From contig NZ_LMDM01000049.1 of the NCBI RefSeq assembly GCF_001425825.1, forward strand, positions 1 through 64,000: DNA of 64,000 nucleotides, read 5' to 3'. The notes below the pieces were generated by a model. The model saw only the letters and a list, made by a program, of their open reading frames with translations. It did no database searches and was not told where the DNA came from. Source of the DNA: Rhizobacter sp. Root1238 (GTDB taxonomy: Bacteria; Pseudomonadota; Gammaproteobacteria; Burkholderiales; Burkholderiaceae_C). The position numbers and the translations under genes were made by a program. Shown piece after piece: positions 25,908 to 34,823 of this stretch; position 1 is the stretch's first letter, and each line of letters starts with the position of its first letter.

Positions 25908-27443
25908 ATGGACACGATGAAGACCCCGCGCCGCACGCTCACTTCGGTGCTGATCGCCTCGCTGCTGCTGGCCGCCTGCGCCGGCAGCCTGGACGGCAAC
26001 CTCGCGCAGGCCGCCGAGCCCTGGCCGCCGGTCTGGCAGGACGCGCCGCCGCAGCTCGACGATGCACCGCCCGCGTTCAGCCCGCCGTCCGCGACCAGCT
26101 GCCACCGCCTGCCCGCGATGCGCGAGGTGCCCGGCGGCGCGGGCCAACAAGGCAACCGGCGCCTGGGCCGCGCCGACCGCATCGAGCGGGAATCGCTGAA
26201 GGCCGAACTGAAGGCCGCGCCGGAGCGGCGCGACGAGCCGGCGATGGCGGTGGGATCGGCGGCCGATTCGGTGCGCGAGCGCGCAGGGGCCCCGGTGTCG
26301 CCGGCCGCGAAAGCCGCGCCCGAGCCGAGCGCGTCGTTCGCGCCCGAGCCCTGGCCGGCACCGCCTGCACCGCAGCCGACGAAGCCCCGTCCGGCGCGCG
26401 AGACCGTCACCGCCGGCATGGTCGACGACAACGCCGACTTCGGCGAGTACCTCGCGTACCGGCAGCGCAACGCCGGCCTGCCGGTGCGCGAGCGCGACAT
26501 CGCCGAGCGTTACCTGCTCGAGGTCACCGATGCGCAGGGCGATCCGGTGCACGATGCCGAGGTGGCGATCCAGCGCCCCGGCCTCGCGCAGCCGGTGATG
26601 TGGGCGCGGACCGACACCGCCGGCCGGGTCTGGCTGCACCCGCGCGCCTTCCTGCCGCAAGGCGTGCAGGGGGATCGCGTGCTCGGCATCGCGGTGCGCA
26701 AGAACGGCGTGCAGGGCCGCGCCCAGCTGCAGCGCGGCCAGGCGAGTGCGGTGCAGGTGCGGCTCGGCCAGCCGGTGGCCGCGCAGCGTGCGCGGCTCGA
26801 CCTGGTCTTCATGGTCGACGCGACCGGCTCGATGGGCGATGAGATCGCCAAACTGAAGCACTCGATGCACGCGATGGCGCAGCAGATCGCGCAGCTGCCG
26901 TTGCAGCCCGACGTCTGCTGGGGCCTGGTGGCCTACCGCGACCGCGGCGATGCGTTCCTGACGCGCACGCAGGACTTCACCGACGACCTGCGCGGCTTCC
27001 AGCAGGTGCTCGGCCAGCTGCAGGCGAACGGCGGCGGCGACACGCCGGAGGCGCTGAACGAAGCGCTGCACGAGGTGGTGCACGGCCTGAGCTGGCGGCG
27101 CGACGCGGCCCGCATGGTGGTGCTGGTGGCCGATGCGCCGCCGCACCTGGACTACGGCGGCCCGCAGTACGACACCGACATGCAGGCCGCGCTCGCGAAG
27201 GGCATCAAGCTGTTCGCGGTCGGCGCGAGCGGGCTCGATCCGGTCGGCGAGTACATCTACCGGCAGATGGCGCAGTACACCGCCGGCCGCTTCGTGTTCC
27301 TGACCTACCGCGACGGCGCCGACCCGGCCAGCGGCCCCGGCACGCAGACGACGCACGACGTGAAGCAGTACTCGGTGCAGACGCTGGACCGGCTGGTCGT
27401 GAAGCTGGTGGGGGATGAGCTGGCCAAGCTGAAGCGCACTTGA
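25908..27443 (+). CDS. von Willebrand factor A domain lipoprotein
   Basis: 511 residues. Lipoprotein signal with lipobox LAAC (Cys about residue 24, 'LLLAACAGS'). A low-complexity Pro/Ala region runs to about 160, a beta-sandwich region to about 300, then a vWA domain (about 302-511) with a MIDAS motif in 'LVFMVDATGSMGDEI' (D-x-T-x-S variant), 'GGGDTPEAL' and 'VLVADAPPH'. vWA domains bind partners through a metal ion. Start ATG 25908 has GGAG six bases upstream. It diverges from the ECF sigma/anti-sigma pair and may form one envelope-sensing system with it; that link is inference. Confidence 0.87.
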   Translation: MDTMKTPRRTLTSVLIASLLLAACAGSLDGNLAQAAEPWPPVWQDAPPQLDDAPPAFSPPSATSCHRLPAMREVPGGAGQQGNRRLGRADRIERESLKAELKAAPERRDEPAMAVGSAADSVRERAGAPVSPAAKAAPEPSASFAPEPWPAPPAPQPTKPRPARETVTAGMVDDNADFGEYLAYRQRNAGLPVRERDIAERYLLEVTDAQGDPVHDAEVAIQRPGLAQPVMWARTDTAGRVWLHPRAFLPQGVQGDRVLGIAVRKNGVQGRAQLQRGQASAVQVRLGQPVAAQRARLDLVFMVDATGSMGDEIAKLKHSMHAMAQQIAQLPLQPDVCWGLVAYRDRGDAFLTRTQDFTDDLRGFQQVLGQLQANGGGDTPEALNEALHEVVHGLSWRRDAARMVVLVADAPPHLDYGGPQYDTDMQAALAKGIKLFAVGASGLDPVGEYIYRQMAQYTAGRFVFLTYRDGADPASGPGTQTTHDVKQYSVQTLDRLVVKLVGDELAKLKRT

Positions 27444-27491
27444 CAATATGTGCGCATGATGTAAAGTTGATGCAACCGATCAACTTGCATC
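27440..27491 (+). promoter_or_regulatory. promoter and operator of the TetR-family gene
   Basis: TTGACA (27440-27445) and TAAAGT (27462-27467), 16 bases apart, form a good sigma-70 promoter; the -35 overlaps the stop codon of the upstream gene. AAGTTGAT (27464-27471) and ATCAACTT (27479-27486) are perfect inverted repeats overlapping the -10, and GATGCAA (27469-27475) with TTGCATC (27485-27491) form a second interlocked pair. This is the expected autoregulatory operator. Confidence 0.75.
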
Positions 27492-27500
27492 GAATGCGTC

Positions 27501-28109
27501 ATGCCCCCCGAGACCCTTGAGCCGACCAGCGCGCGCCGCGACGCCATCCTGCAGGCCGCGGCCGGCGTCTTCCTGCGCTACGGCTACCGCAAGACCTCGA
27601 TGGACGACCTGGCGCGCGCCGCCGAGCTGTCGCGCCAGGGCCTCTACCTGCACTTCGCCAACAAGGAGGCGCTGTTCAAGGAGGTGGTGGTGCAGCTGAT
27701 CGGCCAGAGCCGCGCCACGATGCGCGCGGCGCTGGCGCGCGACGAGCTGCCGATCGAAGAGCGCCTGCTGGCCGCCTTCATGGCGCTGAAGTCGCAGGCC
27801 GACGGCACCGAGCTGCCGCAGGAGCACCTGGCCGAGCTGTTCGCGACCGCGACGCAGCTGGTCGGCCCGGTGCTCGACGAGCTGGAGCAGGCGCTGGTCG
27901 CCGACCTGTCGCGCGCGCTGACGTCGAGCGGCGTCGCCGCCGCCTGGAAAGACGCCGGCGTCAGCGCGAAGGACCTGGCCCAGCACCTGTCCGCCGCGTC
28001 GCACGGCATCAAGCACCACGCGCGCAGCACGGCCGACTACCGCGAGCGCCTGCGCGTCGCGATCCGGCTGGTGTGCCGCGCGCCCGCATCCCCATCGGCG
28101 CGCCGCTGA
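27501..28109 (+). CDS. TetR/AcrR family transcriptional regulator
   Basis: 202 residues. The N-terminal helix-turn-helix is typical ('RRDAILQAAAGVFLRYGYRKTSMDDLARAAELSRQ' region, then 'GLYLHFANKEALFKEVV', about residues 12-60), followed by an all-helical ligand-binding domain. Ligand unknown. It is preceded by a promoter with a symmetrical operator and followed 37 bases later by a metallo-beta-lactamase-fold hydrolase gene, which it may control with itself. Confidence 0.92.
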   Translation: MPPETLEPTSARRDAILQAAAGVFLRYGYRKTSMDDLARAAELSRQGLYLHFANKEALFKEVVVQLIGQSRATMRAALARDELPIEERLLAAFMALKSQADGTELPQEHLAELFATATQLVGPVLDELEQALVADLSRALTSSGVAAAWKDAGVSAKDLAQHLSAASHGIKHHARSTADYRERLRVAIRLVCRAPASPSARR

Positions 28110-28146
28110 ACGCCCGCGCTGTTTCCGTCACCGGAGTGATCCCGCC

Positions 28147-29178
28147 ATGAGTTCCGCCACCCTCTGCCCCCGCCGCACCGCAGCGGCCGACCACACGACG
28201 TCGCCGCAGCACCGCGACGGCAAGTTCCGCAACGTCGTGCCGCGCCAGTCGCCCGGCTTCCTGAAGACGCTCGGCATCGCCTGGCGCGTGCTGACGAGCA
28301 AGCCCGACACGACGGTGCCGCGCGCGCCGATCCCGGTGCAGGCGCTCAGCGCGGAGTTGCTCGCCGACGCGCCCGATGCCAGCCTGTTCCGGCTCGGCCA
28401 TTCGACGCTGCTGCTGAAGCTGGCCGGCGAGTTCTGGCTGACCGACCCGGTGTTCTCCGAGCGCGCGTCGCCGGTGCAGTGGGCCGGCCCGAAGCGCTTC
28501 CATGCGCCGCCGATCGACATCGACGGGCTGCCGCCGATCAAGGGCGTGATCCTGTCGCACGACCACTTCGACCACCTCGACCACGACGCGATCCTGCAGC
28601 TCGCGCCGAAGGTGGAGGTGTTCGTCACGCCGCTGGGCGTCGGCGACCGGCTGATCGCGTGGGGCATCGATGCCGCGAAGGTGCGCCAGCTCGACTGGTG
28701 GCAGCAGACCAGCGTGCACGGCGTGCAATTCGTTGCCACGCCGGCGCAGCACTTCTCGGGTCGCAGCCTGCGCGACGGCGACAGCACGCTGTGGGCGTCG
28801 TGGGTGATCGTTGCCGGCGACCTGCGCCTGTTCTTCAGCGGCGACACCGGCTACCACGCCGACTTCAAGACCATCGGCGACCGCTTCGGCCCGTTCGACG
28901 TGACGCTGCTCGAGACCGGCGCCTACGACAAGCAATGGCCCGAGGTTCACATGCAGCCCGAGGAGACGCTGCAGGCCCACCTCGACCTGCGCGGGCGCTG
29001 GCTGATGCCGGTGCACAACGGCACCTTCGATCTCGCGCTGCACCCCTGGCACGAGCCGTTCGACCGCATCCTCGACCTGGCCGCGGCGCACGGCGTGCGA
29101 CTGGCCACGCCGGAGATGGGCGAGCGGCTGTCGCTGAACGCGCCGCACCCCGGCCAGCGCTGGTGGACCGCGGTGTGA
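28147..29178 (+). CDS. MBL-fold metal-dependent hydrolase (NAPE-PLD/UlaG-like)
   Basis: 343 residues. The metal-binding motif is 'ILSHDHFDHLDHDA' (HxHxDH class, with Asp replacing the second His position as 'SHDHFDH'), with further ligands in 'TPAQHFSGRS', 'FFSGDTGYH' and the C-terminal 'MPVHNGTFDLALHPW'. This pattern matches the N-acyl-phosphatidylethanolamine phospholipase D / UlaG branch, often membrane-lipid or phosphodiester hydrolases. Gly-Asn order 'HSTLLLKLAGEFWLTDPVF' is typical. Follows the TetR gene on the same strand. Confidence 0.87.
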   Translation: MSSATLCPRRTAAADHTTSPQHRDGKFRNVVPRQSPGFLKTLGIAWRVLTSKPDTTVPRAPIPVQALSAELLADAPDASLFRLGHSTLLLKLAGEFWLTDPVFSERASPVQWAGPKRFHAPPIDIDGLPPIKGVILSHDHFDHLDHDAILQLAPKVEVFVTPLGVGDRLIAWGIDAAKVRQLDWWQQTSVHGVQFVATPAQHFSGRSLRDGDSTLWASWVIVAGDLRLFFSGDTGYHADFKTIGDRFGPFDVTLLETGAYDKQWPEVHMQPEETLQAHLDLRGRWLMPVHNGTFDLALHPWHEPFDRILDLAAAHGVRLATPEMGERLSLNAPHPGQRWWTAV

Positions 29179-29231
29179 GGTCGTCGGCCGGCGCGGTGCC
29201 GCGCGCGCGACGAGCGGGGTAGCATCCGCGG

Positions 29232-29642
29232 ATGCGACGATCTGCCCTTCTGTCTGCTGCATCTGCTGCATCCGCTGCGTTCGCCGGTGCCACCCTGCTG
29301 ACCGCCTGCGGTGGCGGCTTCTATGTCGAATGGAGCGACGGCTTCGACAGTGACGGCCCGCCGAGCGTGCAGCTGGTCGCGTCGTCCACCTCGGTGCAGG
29401 CCGGCGGCTCGGTGAGGTTGGCCGCCGCGGCCAGCGACGAGAGCGGCATCGACGAGGTGCGCTTCTACCGCCTCGACGGCGGCAGCGCGGTGCTGCTGGG
29501 CGGCGACAGCTTCTCGCCCTACGAATGGACGCTGACCGGCCCGACCGACGGCCGCAGCACGGTGCGCGTCTATGCGCGGGCGGTCGACAACCACGGCCAT
29601 GCGGCCGACAGCAGCGTGCTGAGCCTGGACGTGACGCCCTGA
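29232..29642 (+). CDS. small lipoprotein with one Ig-like domain
   Basis: 136 residues. Lipobox 'LLTACGGG' (Cys about residue 26), a short acidic linker, and one bacterial Ig-like domain ('VQLVASSTSVQAGGSVRLAA', then 'VRFYRLDGGSAVLLG', 'VRVYARAVDNHGHAADSSV'). Its stop overlaps the next start (TGATG), so it is coupled to the MipA/OmpV gene; both are envelope proteins. Specific role unknown. Confidence 0.75.
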   Translation: MRRSALLSAASAASAAFAGATLLTACGGGFYVEWSDGFDSDGPPSVQLVASSTSVQAGGSVRLAAAASDESGIDEVRFYRLDGGSAVLLGGDSFSPYEWTLTGPTDGRSTVRVYARAVDNHGHAADSSVLSLDVTP

Positions 29643-30496
29643 TGCGCCGGCTGCCGCGGGTCCTCTCCATCCTCCTGTTCCTCGCCGCCCCGTTCGCCCA
29701 CGCGCAGCAGGCCGAAGCGCTTCCCGCGACGGTCGAGGCCACGCCGAGCGGCAAGCCGCTGTGGGAGATCGGCGTCGGCGGCGTCGCCGTCAACGGCCCC
29801 GACTACCCGGCCGCCGGCACGCGCCATTCGCGCGTCGCGCCGGTGCCGATCTTCGTGTACCGCGGCGAGCGGTTGCGGGTCGACGAAGACGGCGTGCGCA
29901 GCCGGCTGTTCGCCGGCGGGCGGCTTGAACTCGATCTGTCCGGCGCGGCCGCGTTCAATGCGCGCGACAACGACGCCCGGCGCGGCATGCCCGGCCTCGA
30001 CTACCTGTTCGAGCTCGGCCCGCAGCTGCGCTGGCGGCTGCCGCTGGAGAACGGGCAACAGGTCAGCGCCCACCTGAAGGCGCGCGCGGTGTTCTCGACC
30101 GACGGGCGCCGCATCGACCGACACGGCAGCGTCGTCGAACCCGAGCTGCGCTGGCAGCGTCGCGGGTGGCCCGACAGCGAAAGCCAGGTGCAGCTGAGCG
30201 TCGTCAGCACCTGGGCCAGCGAAGCGCTGCACGACTACTTCTACCAGGTGGACCCGCGCTACGCGACCGCGCAGCGGCCGAGCTACGACGCGACGGCCGG
30301 CTACTTCGGCAGCGGCCTGCGTGCGTGGTGGTCACGGCGCATCGCGACCGACACTGTGCTGAGCCTCGGGGCTTCGCTGAACAACCACGGCGGCGCGGCC
30401 AATCGCGCGAGCCCGCTGTTCGAGCGCAGCAGCACGGCGAGCTTCGCGGCGGCCTTGATCTGGACGCCGTGGCACAGCGCGGAGCGTGTGCCTTAG
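29642..30496 (+). CDS. MipA/OmpV family outer-membrane protein
   Basis: 284 residues with a signal peptide (cleavage near 'PFAHAQQ', residue 21) and a beta-barrel pattern of alternating residues. The opening of the mature part, 'LWEIGVGGVAVNGPDYPA', then 'RVAPVPIFVYRGERLRV', and 'LPGLDYLFELGPQL'-like segment are typical of MipA/OmpV scaffolding or porin-like proteins. Ends with an aromatic-rich strand. Coupled to the upstream Ig-like lipoprotein and overlapping the convergent gene by four bases. Confidence 0.85.
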   Translation: MRRLPRVLSILLFLAAPFAHAQQAEALPATVEATPSGKPLWEIGVGGVAVNGPDYPAAGTRHSRVAPVPIFVYRGERLRVDEDGVRSRLFAGGRLELDLSGAAAFNARDNDARRGMPGLDYLFELGPQLRWRLPLENGQQVSAHLKARAVFSTDGRRIDRHGSVVEPELRWQRRGWPDSESQVQLSVVSTWASEALHDYFYQVDPRYATAQRPSYDATAGYFGSGLRAWWSRRIATDTVLSLGASLNNHGGAANRASPLFERSSTASFAAALIWTPWHSAERVP

Positions 30497-30918
30497 AACT
30501 CCACCATCAGGTGCAGCACGTGCGAGCCGATGCGTTTTTCGACGCGCGGAATGAACGCGATGCGCGCCGTCACGCCTTGCACGGTGAACAGAGACACCGT
30601 CGGCACGAACAGCGGCTGCACCGCATGGTCGTAGCCGGTCACGCCGCCCATCGTCACGCCGAAGCGGCCGTGCTCCAGCGTGTAGCCGGCGTAGACGCTG
30701 TTGCGGCGCAGCGAGTTGTGGTACGCGCCGACGGTCCAGTTCTCGTCGCTGCGGTAGTAGGCACCGGGGTTCGAGTTGTTGTAGCGCTTCGCCGGGATGT
30801 GCTTGCTCGCGATGTGCAGGCCCCAGCTCTCGGCCGAGGCCGCGGGCGCGAAGGCCGCCACGGCCAGGCCGACCAGGGCGGAGAGGCATGCGGCGTGGGA
30901 GAGGCGGGGCAGGAACAT
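30493..30918 (-). CDS. small exported beta-rich protein, unidentified
   Basis: 141 residues with a signal peptide ending 'APAASAESWG' (about residue 29). The mature 110 residues alternate polar and hydrophobic residues with many Tyr, Gly and Val ('YAGYTLEHGRFGVTMGGVTGYDH') and end in 'LHLMVEF', consistent with a small outer-membrane barrel. No family is certain. It is monocistronic and its stop overlaps the end of the convergent OmpV-family gene. Confidence 0.7.
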   Translation of the reverse strand: MFLPRLSHAACLSALVGLAVAAFAPAASAESWGLHIASKHIPAKRYNNSNPGAYYRSDENWTVGAYHNSLRRNSVYAGYTLEHGRFGVTMGGVTGYDHAVQPLFVPTVSLFTVQGVTARIAFIPRVEKRIGSHVLHLMVEF

Positions 30919-31193
30919 GGGCAGGCTTTCGAACAGGTCTGTCTGTGCTCCTTCTTTTCGACGTCACCGCGTTCGCACGAAGCCATCGTTTCGGACCCTG
31001 ACGCCTGTCTGCGCACAAGACCACGGCATTTGTTGACGTTCGTGCCGGCGGTTACAGCTGGGTTTCACCGGGCTGACACGCCCTGTCAGGCGTCCCCCTA
31101 GATCGCCGGTCAGGCAGCGGCTGACAAGCCTCGCGAGCGGTCCTACAGTCGCGCCGAGGCCGCCACGCGAACGGCCCCAAGGGGACACGGCTC

Positions 31194-34100
31194 ATGAAGC
31201 CAGACGACGCACCGGCATCCGCCGCTTCAGCTCCATCCACGCTGCCCGACGACTGGCCGGCGCTGCACCAGGCCGAGCGGCTCGCGCTGCAGGCGCGGCG
31301 GCGCTGCGCGCTCGGCCTGGCCGACGATGCCGACCACCCGGCGCTGGCGCTGCCCACCGTCGGCCTCGCGCTGTCCGGCGGCGGCGTGCGCAGCGCGACC
31401 TTCGCGCTCGGCCTGCTGCGCGGCCTCGCGCAGAACCACGGCCAGCCGAACAGCGAACGCGCCGACCCGGCCGACCGGTCGCTGGTGGCCGACGGCATGC
31501 TGGGCCGCGTCGACTACCTGTCGACCGTCTCCGGCGGCGGCTACACCGGCGCGATGTTCGGCCGGCTCGTGCAGGCGTTCGGGCTGCCGCAGGCGCAGGC
31601 GCTGCTCGCGCGCAGCGATTCACCGGTGCTGCAATGGCTGCGCCGCAACGGCCGCTACCTGTCGCCGGCCGGCTCGCGCGACCTCGGCATCGCGGTCGTC
31701 ACCTACCTGCGCGCCTGGCTCGCGATCCACACCGAATTCATGTTCGCCTGCATGCTGCTCGGCCTGCTGGTGATCGCACCGCACCTGGCGCAGCACAGCA
31801 CGCAGCGGCTCGACCCGCAGGGCTGGGAGCGCTGGTTCACGCCGTGGTGGCCGGTTGCGCTGGCGCTGTGGGCCGCGACCGCACCGGGGCTGGTGGCCGG
31901 CTACTGGGCGGCGCGCGACAGCCACGACCCCGGTGCGCGCGCGGTCGGCCCGGGCTGGCGCGACGTGGTGTTCGTCGCCGCGATGGCCTTCGCCGCCTGG
32001 CTGCTGTTGCGCGAACTGCGCAGCGGCGACACGGTGAACCCGGTGCACGACGCGCTCGACTGGGCCACCGCCGCCTTGCTCGCGCTGCTGTCCATCGTGG
32101 TCGGCCAGCTGTTCGTGCAGGCGCGGCTCGCGCTCGGCCGCGAGCCGCATGCGCTGGCGGTCGCGCGGCTGCGCAACCAGCTGACGCGCTGGCTGAAGGC
32201 GGCCACGCTGGTGGTCGTCGCGATCGGTGGGCTGGGCGCGCTCGACCGCGGCAGCTGGTGGGTGCTGGAGGAACTGCAGTCGGGCAACCAGTGGCTGTGG
32301 GGCGGCGTCGGCTTCGGCGGCCTGGTGGTGCTGGTGCTGCGCCGGCTCGCGCAGCCGCTGCAGCAGATGGCGGCCGAGGCCGGCGCCCGCGCGCGCGGCT
32401 GGCTGCCGCGGCTGATGGACGTCGGCTCGCTGGTCGGCCTGCTCGCGCTGGTGACGGCCTGGCTGGTCGTGCTGCAGTGGTTCGTGTTCGCGCCCGACAC
32501 CTTCAGCGCGCTGCGCGAGGTGCCGGCGTGGATGCGCGCGCTGCTGGTCGGCGGGCTGTGGCTGGGCTGGATCGTGCTGACCGCCGGCAATGCGCAGATG
32601 GCGAACACCTCGTCGCTGCACAGCTTCTACCGGGCGCGGCTGACGCGGGCCTACCTGGCGGTCGGCAACCCGCGGCGCGGGCTGGCCGGCGGGCCGCTGC
32701 CGCGCGCCGACGGCACCCGCAAGGCCACCCACGACGTCACCAGCGTCGTCGACGGCGACGACAGCGCGCTCGACAGCTACCGCCCCGAAACGCGCGGCGG
32801 CCCGATCCACCTGGTCGGCACCTGCCTGAACCAGACGCGCGACGACCAGAGCGGCCTCTACAACGCCGACCGCAAGGGCACCGCGGTGACGGCGACCTGG
32901 CGCGGGCTGGAGATCGGCCCGGCCGAGTTCGTCGCGCTGCAGCCGGGCGATGACACCGGCACGCTGGGCCGCTGGATCGCGGTGTCCGGCGCGGCGGCCT
33001 CGCCGGGGGCCGGCTCGTACACCTCGCGCGGGCTCGCGCTGCTGGTGTACTTCCTCGGCGTGCGGCTCGGCCACTGGGTGCGCGCGCCACGCGAATCGGT
33101 GCAGCTGCGCTGGCTCAGCCGCCTCGCCTGGCGCTTCGCGCCGAAGCCGCTGATGCTGGCGAGCGAGGCCTCGGCCACCTTCTACGGCGTCGAGCGGCCG
33201 TGGTGGTACCTGTCGGACGGCGGGCACTTCGAGAACAGCGGCATCTACCCGCTGCTGAAGCGCGAGACCGACTTCATGGTGCTCGCCGATGGCAGCTGCG
33301 ACGGCGACTACAGCTTCGGCGACATCGAGAACCTGGTGCGCAAGGCGCGCATCGACTTCGGCGCCGAGATCGACTTCTACACCCGCGAGGAGGCCCAGCA
33401 CCTGTTCAGCCTGGCTGGCAGCGACCTGACCGTGCTGTCGCCGGAGCACATGGCCGACAACCATTCGAGCCGCGGCGTGCTGCTGGCGCGCGTGCGCTAC
33501 CGCGAGCGCATCGGCCCGCGCGGGCCGTGGCGGCCCGAGGCGACGCTGCTGGTGGTCAAGCCCAACCTGCACGACGCGCTCGACGTCGACCTGCTCGCCT
33601 ATGCGCGCCAGCACGAGCGCTTTCCGCACGAATCGACCGGGGACCAGTCCTTCGACGAGGCGCAGTGGGAGAGCTACCACCGGCTCGGCGAGGATTTCGG
33701 CCGCGCGCTGCACGACACCTGGCTGGCGCAGCTGCCCGGCTGGCGCAGCCCGGCGCGGCACGGGCTGCGCGTGGCCGCGCGGCTGCGCAGCGCCGGCGAC
33801 GAGGCGGCCGCCGGCGCGAAGGCCGAGCCGCTGTGGCGGCGCGCCGCGAAGGCCACCGCGATCACGACGACGATCGGGCTCGGCGCGTCGGGCACGCTGC
33901 TGCTGTCGATCTGGCAGGTGCAGGAGCAGTTGCAGCGCAACCGCGTCGACCAGCAGACCGAGGCGCGCGCGCTGTTCACCGAGGTGTCGAAGGCCTTGCA
34001 GGACTTCAATGGCCGCTGCCCGAAGGTGGCCGAGCACGTGGTGACGCAGGCCTCGCTGCTGTTCGACCTGCGAGGCAGCCCGGCGATGCGCCCGCTGGAG

Positions 34101-34817
34101 CGCGCCGGCGTCGAGCGGCTGGCCGGCCGCATCGCCGACGAATGCCGCAAGGACGCCGACCCGAGCGCCGACTGCGTGGCCGCCAGCCAGCGGCTGCGCA
34201 ACGACCTGTGCGCGGTGGTGCAGAAGCCGCCGACCGAGAACACCGCGTTCAGCTACTGGCACCCCGGCACCTCGCCCGACGAACAGGCGGAGGCGGCGCG
34301 CCGCATCTGGCTCGCGCTGACCGGCCGCGCGTCGCAGCTCGCAAGCGCGGCCCACGTGGACCTGCCGGCGCCGCCCCCGGTGCCGGCGCTGCCGGCCGAT
34401 TCGCCGCAGCGGGCAAGCCTGGGCGCCTGCCGCCAGGGCGACGAACGCAGCACGCTGTACATCGAGATCTACGACGAGGCCTCGCGCGAGGCGGCGAGCA
34501 CGCTGCGCCAGGCGATCCAGCAAGAGGCCGACGTGCTGGTGCAGGTGGCGCCGATCGACAATGCGGCGCGCAATGCCGAGCTGCGCCAGCAGCGCCGCCC
34601 GGTGCCGTGGCCGGTGCCGACCTTCGTGCTGCACGACCCGGCCAGCCGCGAATGCGCGCTCGCGCTGTCGCGCTTCATCGGCGAACCGTGGGTCACGCCG
34701 ACGCGCATCGACGGCGTGTGGATCCGCGAGCGGCGACGCTCGGCGGTGCCGCGCCCGGGCGTGATCGAGCTGTGGCTGCCGCCGGTGCTGGTGGCCGGCC
34801 AGTCGGCCGAGCCCTGA
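31194..34817 (+). CDS. large patatin-like phospholipase with a multi-span membrane insert
   Basis: 1207 residues. Patatin signatures are the oxyanion loop 'LALSGGGVRSATFALGLLRGL' region (about 58-78), nucleophile Ser113 in 'YLSTVSGGGYTG', and the dyad Asp675 in 'YLSDGGHFENSGIYPLL'. Between Ser113 and Asp675, about 300 residues (roughly 160-470) contain about eight predicted membrane spans, far more than the usual spacing. A further span lies near 885-905 ('ITTTIGLGASGTLLLSIW'), followed by a soluble C-terminal part of about 300 residues with a final alpha/beta region ('TLYIEIYDEAS', 'VPTFVLHDPAS'). Likely an inner-membrane lipid acyl hydrolase. It converges with the CPBP gene six bases away. 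Confidence 0.85.
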   Translation: MKPDDAPASAASAPSTLPDDWPALHQAERLALQARRRCALGLADDADHPALALPTVGLALSGGGVRSATFALGLLRGLAQNHGQPNSERADPADRSLVADGMLGRVDYLSTVSGGGYTGAMFGRLVQAFGLPQAQALLARSDSPVLQWLRRNGRYLSPAGSRDLGIAVVTYLRAWLAIHTEFMFACMLLGLLVIAPHLAQHSTQRLDPQGWERWFTPWWPVALALWAATAPGLVAGYWAARDSHDPGARAVGPGWRDVVFVAAMAFAAWLLLRELRSGDTVNPVHDALDWATAALLALLSIVVGQLFVQARLALGREPHALAVARLRNQLTRWLKAATLVVVAIGGLGALDRGSWWVLEELQSGNQWLWGGVGFGGLVVLVLRRLAQPLQQMAAEAGARARGWLPRLMDVGSLVGLLALVTAWLVVLQWFVFAPDTFSALREVPAWMRALLVGGLWLGWIVLTAGNAQMANTSSLHSFYRARLTRAYLAVGNPRRGLAGGPLPRADGTRKATHDVTSVVDGDDSALDSYRPETRGGPIHLVGTCLNQTRDDQSGLYNADRKGTAVTATWRGLEIGPAEFVALQPGDDTGTLGRWIAVSGAAASPGAGSYTSRGLALLVYFLGVRLGHWVRAPRESVQLRWLSRLAWRFAPKPLMLASEASATFYGVERPWWYLSDGGHFENSGIYPLLKRETDFMVLADGSCDGDYSFGDIENLVRKARIDFGAEIDFYTREEAQHLFSLAGSDLTVLSPEHMADNHSSRGVLLARVRYRERIGPRGPWRPEATLLVVKPNLHDALDVDLLAYARQHERFPHESTGDQSFDEAQWESYHRLGEDFGRALHDTWLAQLPGWRSPARHGLRVAARLRSAGDEAAAGAKAEPLWRRAAKATAITTTIGLGASGTLLLSIWQVQEQLQRNRVDQQTEARALFTEVSKALQDFNGRCPKVAEHVVTQASLLFDLRGSPAMRPLERAGVERLAGRIADECRKDADPSADCVAASQRLRNDLCAVVQKPPTENTAFSYWHPGTSPDEQAEAARRIWLALTGRASQLASAAHVDLPAPPPVPALPADSPQRASLGACRQGDERSTLYIEIYDEASREAASTLRQAIQQEADVLVQVAPIDNAARNAELRQQRRPVPWPVPTFVLHDPASRECALALSRFIGEPWVTPTRIDGVWIRERRRSAVPRPGVIELWLPPVLVAGQSAEP

Positions 34818-34823
34818 GGCGGC

